A stretch of 29,282 nucleotides of DNA from the NCBI GenBank assembly GCA_011109175.1, contig RDEW01000079.1, positions 95,136 to 124,417 of the forward strand, given 5' to 3'. The position numbers and the translations under genes were made by a program. Shown here piece after piece: positions 21,403 to 29,282 of this stretch (position 1 is its first letter; the number at the start of each line of letters is the position of its first letter). The notes under the pieces are model-generated. The model made no database searches. It was given only the letters and a program-made list of their open reading frames with translations, and was not told the origin of the DNA. Source of the stretch: Dicyema japonicum. Lineage: Eukaryota > Dicyemida > Rhombozoa > Dicyemidae.

Positions 21403-21902
21403 TTTATTTAAATTTTTTGTATTTCTTCCTATCTTTTTTCTTAAATCAATCAAATCTACTTGAAACTTTTCACTAGGAAAATGACCCACAATTTAGATCT
21501 AATCGTGCTACTGTTTCAGTGGCATAGCAAATTTGCACATATTGCACTCACTTACGTCTTGACGAATCAGAACCAATCACTTGCAACGCCATACAAACCG
21601 TTTGCCACGGTAGACAAACCAGTCAGTATGTGATACCTATTGTATTTTGGTATCTAACTATCAAAAAGTGAAACTTGAGACGACACCCAAGTGTCATGGC
21701 AGTCGGGGAAAGACATGGGGAGATCTTCGACAATGGTACCAGCTTGGATGTTGGGAAAAACATCTGACTGGAAGACAGACCTATTTTTGTTTCAAAGTTA
21801 GATCGGGTGTGCCCTCTGATCGCTGTAATTGGAAGGAAAGTTGGTTTACTTTCCAAGTAAGTTGCTTGACAGTGTTTGAAGGCTGGGTCGCACATCTGTT
21901 AC
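21403..21902. other. Intergenic, unassigned GC-richer segment
   Basis: About 21480-21900 has coding-like composition and one open plus-strand frame at 21647-21931, but no motif that I recognise. A PolIII- or snRNA-type gene was considered because of an Sm-like ATTTTTG at 21783-21789, but no supporting structure was found. Confidence 0.35.
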
Positions 21903-22239
21903 TTATACTTCTTTTCGGTGGTTTCTTTTGAGGAGGTCTTTGTGGGGCATTTTGTTAATTTTTTTCAAAACATTCTTGTTCTGAGTGTTTATTATGTGAC
22001 CATCCCTCCCAATCATTGACAAAAATTCGTTAGAACCTACATCAGGAAATAGGTCAGTTAAGATGGATTGCACAAAAATTAAATAGTTCCCGCGTGCCTC
22101 ACCCGCAATGTTGTCGAAAGACATATTTACAGGTTTATCAAAATCTTCCCGAGACAGTACAAGGCCATCAATAATTAATTGACTATTATAACCTTGACTG
22201 CCTATACTCCGGCAGTGGATATGTTTATTTGCGCTAAGG
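21903..22239 (-). pseudogene. Unknown protein, 3' part, separated by transposon insertion
   Basis: The minus-strand frame encodes NKHIHCRSIGSQGYNS, LVLSREDFDKPVNMSFDNIA, LTDLFPDVGSNEFLSMIGRD and ends at a stop at 21903-21905. Directly upstream on the minus strand it runs into the left end of an hAT element at 22240. Joining it across that element (one copy of the 8-bp duplication kept) continues the frame of 25976-26338 without any shift, as IVLCANKHIHC. The family is unknown to me. Composition is coding-like. It could be a host gene or a piece of another mobile element. Confidence 0.6.
22232..22239. repeat. 8-bp target-site duplication, left copy (CGCTAAGG)
   Basis: CGCTAAGG borders the hAT left end at 22240. 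CGCAAAGG at 25968-25975 borders an hAT right end. They differ at one base. Eight bases is the standard hAT duplication length. Confidence 0.65.
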
Positions 22240-22321
22240 CAGGGGTTGCCAACCTTTTTCACTGGCGAGCTACTATTCTGTATATATTTTAATAACACAA
22301 TTGTTATTTTATAATTAAAAG

Positions 22322-23060
22322 TTAAAGGGATTTTTGGCATTGTAATTGCGATTCTCTTGCGATTATTTCGAATTCTGGCTCGTATAAGTTTATTGCTATT
22401 CTTATGCAATCTCCAAGATGGTCATCCGTTAAACAGATCCTGTATTGAGATTTTATCATTTTCATGCTTGAAAATGATGTTGCGGATAGATATGTGCTTC
22501 CAAAGCATGAAAGAATTCGTTGATACAAATTAATAAAAATTGGATATTTTCTGGAGACATAAATCTCCACATGTTGACATTTGAATATAATCTTAAAATA
22601 AGGTCATTTTTTAGATTTATAATTTCTATTCCAATTTTTTTGGTTCAAAGTCAAAAATCTTTCTAAATTCTTCTGAAACATTTTCGATGTCTTTCTCCAT
22701 GAGCGGAAAGCAAAGAAACTGCATAATATTGGAATTTTCTTGAAACCGATAAATCTGTGTTTAAACTATATAGATCATTATATTTTCTAGTACCATTGCA
22801 AATTCATTGAGATAATGATTTTTCTCGGCAAATTGTTTTGTGAATTCATCTTCAATGTTAGGAAAATGGGTAAATTTTTTTTTCTTCATTATGATTAGAT
22901 GCCTTCTAATCGACTCCCTTGGTAAAAAGGCTTGAGAAACCAATGAACATACTAATAATGAATAGTGAGAAATAAAACAGCAAAAAGAAAATAAAATAAA
23001 AGTATGTTCATCAAGATGAGAAAAAATATGTACAAAATAAATTTTTATTGACACAAAATT
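22322..23060 (-). pseudogene. hAT transposase remnant, C-terminal half (hAT copy 1)
   Basis: Minus-strand translation across several frames gives, in order, LVSQAFLPRESIRRHL and KKFTHFPNIEDEFTKQF with NHYLNEFAMVLENI (23000-22790), IMQFLCFPLMEKDIENVSEE near 22720, NEFFHALEAHIYPQ near 22510, and ILSCFGSTYLSATSFSSMK followed by QYRICLTDDHLGDCIRIA (22530-22400). The last blocks are the hAT C-terminal dimerisation region, where FGSTYLCE-x-x-FS-x-MK and SRLTDEHL are typical of GTF2IRD2-, FAM200- and EPM2AIP1-related transposases. Stops and shifts show that it is decayed. The copy lies just inside the hAT left end at 22240, and the same C-terminal coding block recurs at 25745-25930. Confidence 0.82.
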
Positions 23061-23894
23061 CCATAGTGCACCACAAGAAAAACAAATAATAGTAAACGTA
23101 TAAACACGTTGAATGAATGTTTATTGTAAGAAAGCCGAGGAAAGTGACAGTATGTGGAAAGAAGTATATACTAGACGATACTCTACATGGTTCTTGTGAG
23201 CAGTCCTTTTCTTGTTCTTTCTACTCGCACTCATTCACGACACAATTCTCCAAGTCGGCAGAATTGCCATTGTCGGTTCTTTCTAATCGTTTATTCCAGC
23301 TCCTATCTATGCCTTTGCCAATAATCTTTACGTTTTCTCATTCCCCTCGCGCTAAACTCACTCCACCAGGAATCCACCCCAATCGTATCTAGAGAAACAA
23401 CTTCGACTGAATTCCACTTCAAGAGAATCTCAGATTCCTCCAGAAATATTACGCTCAGACTTTACGTTACAGAGATTTATTCGAAATGGCGTTGACATTC
23501 GACTTCAGAGCGGAAGCAACTTCTATCGTTCACTTTGGAGTATTTGTGAATTTTTCTAAGATCCAGTGTGGGTGGAATGAACCTCCAGCAACATGTTACT
23601 TCAGATTCTAACAATTTGGGTACAATGCCCAACGCTCTGTCCAAGCGGTGATTGTTTCCAAACCTGCAATTAAAAATTATAAAATTAATGGATTTTAGAG
23701 AAACCCTGTCCCTCGTATGTCTTGATAAAAATATATTAATTAGCGCACATTGGGTGACAATGAATAAATAAAAACAATACATGTGTATATTTAACGTGCA
23801 TAGTAGTATGTTTCGTATGTCTCTACATATCTAATTTTAACTAATCATTCTCTTGCATGGCAGCTTTTTGTTTTAGGTAGAGCCTGAGAGTAAA
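23061..23894. other. Unassigned DNA inside the composite element
   Basis: The plus strand from about 23365 to 23550 keeps one open frame with RLNSTSRESQIPPEILRSD and RFIRNGVDIRLQSGSNF and has coding-like composition, but I know no family for it. No right terminal repeat of hAT copy 1 was found here. Confidence 0.35.
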
Positions 23895-23972
23895 GATTAT
23901 TTATTTTTACCCCAGGATCACCGGTTATAAGGAAAAAAGAAAAGTCCTAGCTAACTAAGTGATCCCAGACCA
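23895..23972 (-). mobile_element. LINE 3'-end fragment related to the element at 11320-12198
   Basis: The minus strand ends GGTCTGGGATCACTTAGTTAG...GGTGATCCTGGGGTAAAAAT, very like the 3' end of the LINE at 11320-11395. It appears to be truncated right after the GGTCTGGG block. Only about 75 bp remain. Confidence 0.75.
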
Positions 23973-24216
23973 TGGCAAGATACATTGCATATGTTTTTAA
24001 CTTCATTATACTTTAATTACATAAAATTAAAAAATTTCTGAATACGTCGGAGATCGGATTTTATTAAAATTAATAACTAATTAATCATTGCCAATGACTA
24101 TTTGTATTAATTTATCTTTTTTTCGATATGACATTTTGTCAATTTGATGTTGGAGCTAAGTTAACGGCGTGTTTGTGTATCGGACTGTGACAAATAATAA
24201 TGCCCTTTTATTAAAT

Positions 24217-24253
24217 GGATTGGAATGTCGAATTCGTTCTGCATTTCCAATCC
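24217..24253. other. Hairpin with an 11-12 bp stem
   Basis: GGATTGGAATG at 24217-24227 is inverted, with one extra base, as CATTTCCAATCC at 24242-24253. The loop of about 14 bases contains GAATTC. It lies just upstream of the SHMT fragment and may be accidental. Confidence 0.4.
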
Positions 24254-24285
24254 AATAGAACGACCGAACCGCCCAATTATTCGAG

Positions 24286-24466
24286 CCAATGGTAATCGTG
24301 GCGGGAACTTCTTGTCATTCCACGACTATTCACGCTTCAGACAAGTTTGAGACGTCTGATAAGTGGGGTAAGATCTGTGATAACGTCGGTGCCTAACTGA
24401 TGGTCGACATGGCCCACATCTCTGAAAAGGTTGTGCCAATGTCATTCCCAGTTCCTTCCCCTACGA
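24286..24466 (+). pseudogene. Serine hydroxymethyltransferase fragment, cut by hAT copy 2
   Basis: The plus-strand frame PMVIVAGTSCHSTTIHA continues to GKICDNVGA-stop-LMVDMAHISEK and then VVPMSFPVPSPTT. SHMT has the corresponding blocks P-K-L-I-x-A-G-T-S, x-V-G-A-Y-L-x-x-D-M-A-H-I-S-G, and P-S-P-F before the PLP-lysine region TTTTHKTLRG. A TAA stop at 24394-24396 stands where the family has tyrosine. The frame ends exactly at the hAT left end at 24467, so the PLP-lysine region is absent. This is a dead gene fragment, not a working enzyme. No SHMT continuation was found beyond the element. Confidence 0.75.
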
Positions 24467-25967
24467 CAGGGTGGCCAACCTTTTCCACCGGCGAGCTACT
24501 TTTCAAATTGCGATTTTTTGGTGATCGACTTATAGATACGCTAAGCGCAAAAAAACCGGTTTTTTTCGAAATATCAAAAATTTACTATGCAACTATATTG
24601 TTTTATTAAATAATTGAATAATTTATCATTTTTAACACTAGTTTTTATTTTTATATTTGAACTTGTAATCATTTTTACTTAAAATTTATAACTAACAAAA
24701 AATCAAGCGCAATAAAAAACCGTTTTATTTTTTGATTATTTAAAGTTAGTATTCAATATGGTCCCCTTTTTCCTTAAAAGCTTTTGTGTCTATTCGGCAT
24801 GCTTTCGATTAATTTTTTCATAAACTAATCGGTATTTCGTTCCAAATATTTTGGATTTTTTCTTTCAATTCCGAAACATCTTTGGATGGAAGTTGTTTAA
24901 TTCCCTCTTCATATGAGCCATATATGTTCGATCGGATTTAAATCCGGTGATTGAGGTGCCCATGGTAAAAGGTTTACTTTCTTTTCTTGAAAAAATCGCA
25001 TAGTCATCTTGAAGAATGACATGGTGCCATGTCTTGTTGGAAAATAAAGTCACTGAGCTCCATTTTTTTGGCAGATTCCATAAATGGTTACATAGTTGTG
25101 TTGATATAAAGTGCAGAATTCATATTCCCATATATAAAAGCAAGCGAGCCCATTCCGTAATAGGAAAAACAGCCCCAGACCATAACCTTCCCCCCACCAA
25201 TTTTACAGTAGGCGAAAGGTTGCTTTTTGAAGGCCTGTATTGTTTTTCCGATAACAATATTGCCGTTTTTTTTTAAATTAAAAACTTCGAACTACATTCG
25301 TCACTGAAAATTGGTCCTCATCCATTCAGTGATCGGCACAGTAATGAAATGCTTTGCCAAGTTATAACGTTTTTCATTATTTATTTTGATAAAAAATGGT
25401 TTTTTTCTACATACACGAGCATATATTTGCTCTCTTCTTAAATAATTTGCGATGGATCTTTTTCCGACTGTTTTGCCGGTTATTTACGTAGATCATTCCT
25501 TAAGCAATCAGCTGTTTTTGGGGGTTCTCTTTAACCAGGCTGAGTAAATAGAGATATCGTCCTTATTCAGAATTTTGGTCGCCCCGAACCTTAACAAAAT
25601 TGATTTAGGGTTAATTTAATGATCCTTTCGATATCGACAAAGAAAAAATCACGGTTATCTTTGCAAAATATGCCGTATTAAAAAAACGGTTTTTTTTTGC
25701 ACCTAGTGTATTTTAATAAAAATTGTTATCTAATAATTAAAAGTTAATGGATTTTTGGCATTGTCATTTTCTTGCGATTATTTGAATTCTGGCAATCCCA
25801 AGATGGTTGGTTATCCGTTAAACAGGTCCTGTATTGAGATTTTATCATTTTCATGCTTGAAAATGATGTCTCGGATAAATATGTGGTTCCAAAGCATCAA
25901 AGAATTCGTTGATACGAATTATCAAAATAAAAATTATTGAAAGCGATCGACTGGTTGGCTACCCCTG
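24467..25967. mobile_element. hAT copy 2, internally deleted, interrupted by a Tc1-like element
   Basis: The left end CAGGGTGGCCAACC at 24467-24480 is followed by TTTTCCACCGGCGAGCTACT, matching the left end of copy 1 at 22240-22275 (TTTTTCACTGGCGAGCTACT). After the nested element, 25709-25930 matches 22290-22540, covering the C-terminal part of the transposase. The right terminal repeat is at 25953-25967. The 8 bp outside the left end (CCCTACGA) do not match the 8 bp outside the right end (CGCAAAGG). Confidence 0.8.
24539..25708 (-). mobile_element. Tc1/mariner element nested in hAT copy 2
   Basis: The element is bordered by TA at 24537-24538 and 25709-25710. Its ends CGCTAAGCGCAAAAAAACCG and, inverted, CACTAGGTGCAAAAAAAAAC form imperfect terminal inverted repeats. 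Removing it and one TA restores the alignment with hAT copy 1 (TATATTTTAATAA at 22280-22292). The minus strand carries a decayed Tc1 transposase between about 25330 and 24800: KIGGGKVMVWGCF near 25200-25160 (one frameshift), MGSLAFIYGNMNSALYIN, KKMELSDFIFQQDMAPCHSS near 25070-25020, and IQNIWNEIPIS. DMAPCHSS matches the second catalytic aspartate block (D-N-A-P-x-H). Total length is 1170 bp. Confidence 0.87.
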
Positions 25968-25975
25968 CGCAAAGG
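25968..25975. repeat. 8-bp target-site duplication, right copy (CGCAAAGG)
   Basis: It pairs with CGCTAAGG at 22232-22239 and lies directly outside the hAT right end. Confidence 0.65.
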
Positions 25976-26338
25976 ACTATTAAATTCTTGTTCAACTCAA
26001 AAAGGTGTTCATTATAATGGTTGACTAAGATGAAACCGACGCTATCGACCAAAGCATGAGTCTTACCGTCATAATGAGTATTCAGATAGTCACTAATAAT
26101 CGGAGTGGATCGGTCGTTTATTAAATATCCGATGGGTTTTGACGTCACTTAACCCTAAACAAATTTTGGGAAGTGTACGCAATGGGTTTTGAAATGAGTT
26201 AATTTCGCCAGGAACTCGATCTAAAAAGAAATAACGAACTAGAAAAGGGAAACTGTTATGAAGTGATGACTGAAGACCAACATTCTTACCAAGTTTTTCC
26301 TTAAGAAAAGTTAGTCTGCCTTCACTCACTTTCCACAC
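25976..26338 (-). pseudogene. Unknown protein, 5' part, separated by transposon insertion
   Basis: The minus strand opens at an ATG at 26338-26336 with MWKVSEGRLTFLKEKLGKN, then VRYFFLDRVPGEINSFQNPL. A one-base shift between 26148 and 26093 is needed to continue with INDRSTPIISDYLN, THYDGKTHALVDSVGFILVN and HYNEHLFELNKNLIVL. The frame then enters the hAT right end and resumes at 22239. The complete product would be about 230 residues. No family was recognised. Just upstream on the same strand is a fragment of an endonuclease-bearing retroelement, so a mobile origin is possible. Confidence 0.55.
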
Positions 26339-26384
26339 AACAAATCAAATAAACAAACATTAGGCTAGTCCATTCAAAACACAG

Positions 26385-26521
26385 ACGGAGGCAAATCCAC
26401 ATCTGGCAGATTCTAAGAAGGATCCGGTGGAGGTTAAAAAGACAACATTAAGCCAATCACCAGAATGGGCTGGCAGGCGGTGTTCAAAACTGCTAGAGCA
26501 AGTTGGTCGAACGGGAGCCAT
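26385..26521 (-). mobile_element. Retroelement fragment, region before the restriction-like endonuclease
   Basis: The minus-strand frame starting near 26521 gives TCSSSFEHRLPAHSGDWLN followed by STGSFLESARCGFASVCVL and a stop. HSGDWLN is a strongly conserved block in the C-terminal region of certain animal non-LTR retroelement proteins, upstream of a GKRPDG endonuclease-like block. The matching downstream block is found at 28944-29222, so both pieces likely come from one family. Confidence 0.5.
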
Positions 26522-27117
26522 ATTTTTTTAGCTTTTATTTTAACAGTTTTTCAGAAATCGAGTTATATAATCAATAATTAAATTTTAACTTATATATTTT
26601 TCTATAAATATTAATTTTTTGAATAAATAAAAATATCGAATTATTGTCATCAGTGTGTCCTGCACGTTGTTTTGTTGTTGTATGTTGCTGTTTTCTAACG
26701 TTATTATTATTATTTTTGATTCAACATTTTTTTAAAGATAATTGTGTATATGCATTTTATTGCAGATTAAATATTTGGTACATGTAGAATATCTTGAAAA
26801 AAGTTATTTTACAAGTTAATTTGTCTCCATTGTATTAATAATTTCAATTGAATGCATCTATTTAGATAATATTTTTCCCATTTCGATTATATACATTTAT
26901 TTTTATTAATATTTTTTAATTAATCCATTTGATTTTCTCGTATGCTTTGCTTTAATCAAAATTTTATTTAAATTCTTTAAAATATTAATTTTTACTCTTT
27001 TTATCATATATAATCCATTTTCTGTACCGAGTTGTTTTATTTTAATTTATAACGTTCATCAAAAGATGAATTTAAAACATATTATCTTTATGATCAATGA
27101 TAATTACTAGGGCAACC
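26522..27117. other. AT-rich intergenic DNA, nothing recognised
   Basis: This is extremely AT-rich with many T runs. No gene, RNA or transposon end was recognised. Confidence 0.45.
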
Positions 27118-27230
27118 AAAAATATGACCTTAAAATGATTCAAATATGACCTTAAAACTATGACTTTTATGACCTTAAAATCAGAAAATATGACCTTATT
27201 CGCAAGAAAATATGACTTTATGACTAGATA
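27118..27230. repeat. Array of TATGAC[CT]TT motifs at a transposon end
   Basis: The motif TATGACCTTA or TATGACTTT occurs about seven times in 105 bp, often preceded by AAAA. It abuts the C-terminal end of an hAT transposase remnant. Clustered short repeats near a terminus are typical transposase-binding sites. TAGGGCAACC just before the array (27107-27116) could be the terminal repeat. Confidence 0.6.
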
Positions 27231-27862
27231 AATTTATTAAAATAACACATTAAATATTGTTTAATATTTTCATCCTTGAAGTTTCTGTCTTTCGCTAAAA
27301 GTTTATTTAGCATTGAGAAACTTCTTTCAACAGATAATGTGGTTCCAGGACATTTCCATAAATATAAAAATAATTCAGGAGGAAAATCTTCCAAATTGGC
27401 TTCTTGAATGCTATTCCATGGCATTGAATTTGTTCTTTTTTTTAAATATTGTGCAATCTCACATGGATCTTCCCAAAGTCAATCGAATTAATACATTGGA
27501 TTGCATCTTTAACAGAATAAAAAAGTATTTTCACATTTCTTTATTCCTTCACTTAGACAGTTGTAAGATGCTATGTTTGCTAGGTTCCGCTCCAATGAAT
27601 CAGAATATATCGCCTTCTTTGCATTCAATACAATTTTTCCAGAATTCGGTAAAGAGGAAACTATCTTTCTGATTTTGTTTAAATGTTTTGAATAATATGT
27701 TGCAGCATTAAGCCAGCTGCCCCATCTTGTGACAACAACATCTGGAGGTAGACCAAATTCTGAAAAGAGCTTTTGACGACTTTTATTTTTAAGCGTCACC
27801 ATCTTCACCGATGATATTAAAAAATTATTAATTACCATGAAAACTAAATTATTAATAACCAA
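27224..27862 (-). pseudogene. hAT transposase remnant, second family, C-terminal part
   Basis: The minus strand encodes KLFSEFGLPPDVVVTRWGSW with LNAATYYSKHLNKIRKIVSS (27770-27650), LERNLANIASYNCLSEGIKK, and after a frame change FPPELFLYLWKCPGTTLSVE with RSFSMLNKLLAKDRNFKDEN (27390-27260). The first blocks (V-x-T-R-W-G-x-W-L-x-A-x-x-Y-Y) and the final S-V-E-R-S-F-S-M-L are diagnostic of the C-terminal half of an animal hAT subgroup. The sequence is different from the other two hAT families in this window. The frame is broken near 27420-27510, and the N-terminal half is missing. Confidence 0.85.
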
Positions 27863-28040
27863 AAGTAAGGAACAAAAGGCAATCAGTTACTAGCCGCAGA
27901 GAGAACTGAGAAACTGTTCCCCCTAAGTACGGTATTGCTTTCTTGATAAAAGTGGACAAGCTGCCGCTGGCTAGAAATCTGACGTGCTTCGGAATTCTAA
28001 TTGGGACATGACCCAGACGGCGGTATTTGGAAAAGAAATG
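27863..28040. other. Unassigned DNA
   Basis: A GC-richer stretch near 27890-28040 has no readable motif. It may be the continuation of the retroelement piece at 28041-28245. Confidence 0.3.
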
Positions 28041-28245
28041 TCAAATCTCATTGGGGCTCCGATTGAAACTCCTCGGAGTGAGTATAGGTAAATAAGGGTT
28101 CATGCAACGAGCACAGACCCAGTTTGGAAGGGCCCTGGCACAGGCCTGACTCATTTTGATGCAGCCAAGGTGGAAGTCGTTAGAGAAAGAGTCACACAAA
28201 GTGGCAAATTTCCTATTGTTCGAGGATTGGTAGGTGACACATTCC
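28041..28245 (-). mobile_element. PHD-type zinc finger fragment, probably retroelement-derived
   Basis: The minus strand gives CVTYQSSNNRKFATLC followed by DSFSNDFHLGCIKMSQACAR and ALPNWVCARCMNP. The spacing C...F-H-x-x-C-I-x-M-S...L-x-x-W-x-C-x-x-C is that of the second half of a PHD finger. Such fingers occur near the N terminus of some non-LTR retroelement proteins. Because a retroelement C-terminal block lies at 28620-29222 on the same strand, the same family is likely, but a host PHD gene cannot be excluded. Confidence 0.5.
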
Positions 28246-28287
28246 ATAATTGAACTTTGGGGAACAATTTTGTGGAACATTCTTGTG

Positions 28288-28425
28288 GGCCCCATAACAT
28301 TATGTTCCCACCACCGTGTTTCACAGTAGGTAGGATGTTATCTGAATTATAACGTTACCTTGGATAATAGCGTAACATATCGATGTCCAAGTTAAATTTT
28401 CACTCATCGAAAAAAATTATTGTGT
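28288..28425 (-). pseudogene. Tc1-like transposase scrap
   Basis: The minus strand gives FFDE-stop-KFNLDIDM near 28420-28395 and RYNSDNILPTVKHGGGNIML with WGP at 28345-28288. These match the Tc1 blocks S-D-E-S-x-F and P-T-V-K-H-G-G-G-S-V-M-V-W-G-C. It is a different, shorter remnant than the nested element at 24539-25708. No terminal repeats were seen. Confidence 0.7.
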
Positions 28426-28619
28426 TGAGTTCCTCATTCGACATACCCAAACATTTGTTTGAAAATGATTTTCTTTTTTAAAAATTTTGCTGATAGTAAG
28501 ATATAATTTGTCCCTTGAAAAAAGAATCCATTAGTATTTTCTAAAATAATTAAAAGAATTGACTCTTTTAACTATTTATTGAGATTCAATTGTTACAAGA
28601 ATAAAAATGAAGAATAAAA
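28426..28619. other. AT-rich spacer with a short tandem repeat
   Basis: GAATAAAAATGAA is repeated in tandem near 28600-28626. On the minus strand it forms a tail-like end to the adjacent retroelement fragment. Confidence 0.45.
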
Positions 28620-29222
28620 ATGAAGATTCGTAGAGGCTACGCAGATTAGGGCGCCTCCCCGCTTCACGGATTGCGAAGCAGTTGCCACGAATTACGGCAA
28701 TGGAGAGGCGTTGAAGAAGCCAAAAGGACTCTCTCGGGTCGTCCCTCCTTTTGGCGATTCTTCTCCCCAAACCGCGTAGGAAACAAAGCGACTTGCGGCC
28801 AAAGACCCAGAGGTCTCAACGCGATGGGCGTAAAAACAAAATTGGAAAGGTGACCGTATTTAAGGATTTTAAGATCTTCGGCGCGATTGGAAGCAAAGCC
28901 TGGGTCGACGGCCGACCTGGCTAAGTTCCCGTTAGAGAATGTGTCACAGCAGGTAGAATCCCATATGAGGGATTTTCCTTCTCAAAGGGAATGTAGTTAA
29001 GCCGTCAGGGCGTTTGCCGTCACCTCTGTCCAAACCGACAGGTTCGAGGACGGACGGCACCCCGGCGGCTTTGAGGGAACACTTCACGATTTCGTTCAGT
29101 TCGCTGTGGCGAGGCGCACGGCCGGCACTGCGGGGCAGGAGAGGGGATGTAATCCGAACTCGTCCACACTCTTTTTTAACTATAATAGCAAAATGTCCGG
29201 ATTTTTTACGCCTGTAAAACAC
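28620..29222 (-). mobile_element. Retroelement C-terminal region with restriction-like endonuclease block
   Basis: In minus-strand frames, [20 protein letters not shown] then [18 protein letters not shown] lies at about 29125-29000. A WDST-type block follows near 28960, in shifted frames. A conserved tail lies near 28835-28670: LRPLGLWPQ, then ESFWLLQRLSIAVIRGN. The order R-H-x-x-L-N, E-P-x-G-L-x-R-x-D-G-K-R-P-D-G, W-D-x-T, L-G-P-W, Q-R-I-S-x-A-I-x-R-G-N is that of the C-terminal part of animal non-LTR proteins. The R-P-D...D pair suggests a restriction-like nuclease. The region is far richer in GC than its surroundings. Frames shift at least twice. Confidence 0.7.
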
Positions 29223-29282
29223 GGTTTTATGCTTTTAATTATTGTTTTTAAAAAACTTTTGCAAATATATGCTTTAAAAATA
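29223..29282. other. AT-rich end of window
   Basis: Nothing was recognised in the last 60 bases. Confidence 0.4.

Larger units (their letters stand above)
22240..25967. mobile_element. Composite hAT-bounded insertion carrying host and transposon fragments
   Basis: The left end CAGGGGTTGCCAACC at 22240-22254 and the right end, whose complement is CAGGGGTAGCCAACC at 25953-25967, differ at one base and are flanked by near-identical 8-bp direct repeats. Inside are hAT copy 1 (left end plus transposase), unassigned DNA, a LINE 3' fragment, a serine hydroxymethyltransferase fragment, and hAT copy 2 with its own left end at 24467 and a nested Tc1-like element. The open frame of the target continues across the two outer borders. 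The best reading is that the outer ends of two neighbouring hAT copies moved together. Confidence 0.65.

Noticed and set aside
21780-21865. Possible spliced-leader RNA (Sm-like ATTTTTG and a CAAGTAAGT donor-like site)
   Set aside because: The order is wrong, since the Sm-like site lies before the donor, and there is no convincing stem structure.
1-29282. Bacterial features such as operons, CRISPR arrays, ribosome binding sites or attachment sites
   Set aside because: Spliceosomal introns, U1 snRNA, ciliary and mitochondrial genes and animal transposons show eukaryotic nuclear DNA. No repeat-spacer array was seen.

Overview
The window looks like nuclear DNA of a very compact, AT-rich metazoan genome. 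The strongest clue is intron size. In every gene I could recognise, introns are almost all 24-38 nt, start with GT and end with AG. That size is typical of dicyemid mesozoans, so a dicyemid or a similarly reduced animal is my best guess; this is inference. The transposons (hAT, Tc1/mariner, pogo/Tigger, several non-LTR retroelements) also fit an animal. Three conserved eukaryotic genes are firm: a CFAP61-like axonemal gene (minus, 3890-8115), mitochondrial 2-oxoglutarate dehydrogenase E1 (plus, 12419-15917, 20 exons) and the mitoribosomal protein mL64/GADD45GIP1 (plus, about 17129-17787). A U1 snRNA gene lies at about 21255-21402. These encode separate housekeeping or ciliary functions and do not form an operon.

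Layout. 1-170: a partial unknown reading frame on the minus strand. 505-833: retroposon-like repeat copy A. 1052-1316: a small three-exon gene with a diverged paralogue at 20114-20359. 2195-3040: decayed pogo/Tigger transposase (minus). 3062-3812: 5'-truncated non-LTR retroelement (plus). 3890-8115: CFAP61. 8984-9322: repeat copy B. 9560-10394: unknown, possibly secreted protein gene. 11320-12198: 5'-truncated LINE with a (TAA)-type tail and a perfect 17-bp target-site duplication. 12419-15917: OGDH. 17129-17787: mL64. 17946-19207: hAT element with perfect 15-bp terminal inverted repeats and a broken transposase. 20792-21060: small element with inverted repeats. 21255-21402: U1. From 21903 to the end, most of the sequence is transposon-derived.

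The most striking structure is at 22240-25967. An hAT left end and an hAT right end 3.7 kb apart are flanked by near-identical 8-bp duplications. When the interval is removed, the flanking sequence reads through as one open frame on the minus strand. The interval holds two hAT copies, a serine hydroxymethyltransferase fragment, a LINE tail and a nested 1170-bp Tc1/mariner element. It looks like a composite (macro) transposition that carried a host gene fragment.

All genes contain one-base indels, mostly in homopolymer runs, while codons remain well conserved on both sides. This suggests uncorrected long-read assembly errors rather than true pseudogenes. Exact frames should therefore be read with that in mind.
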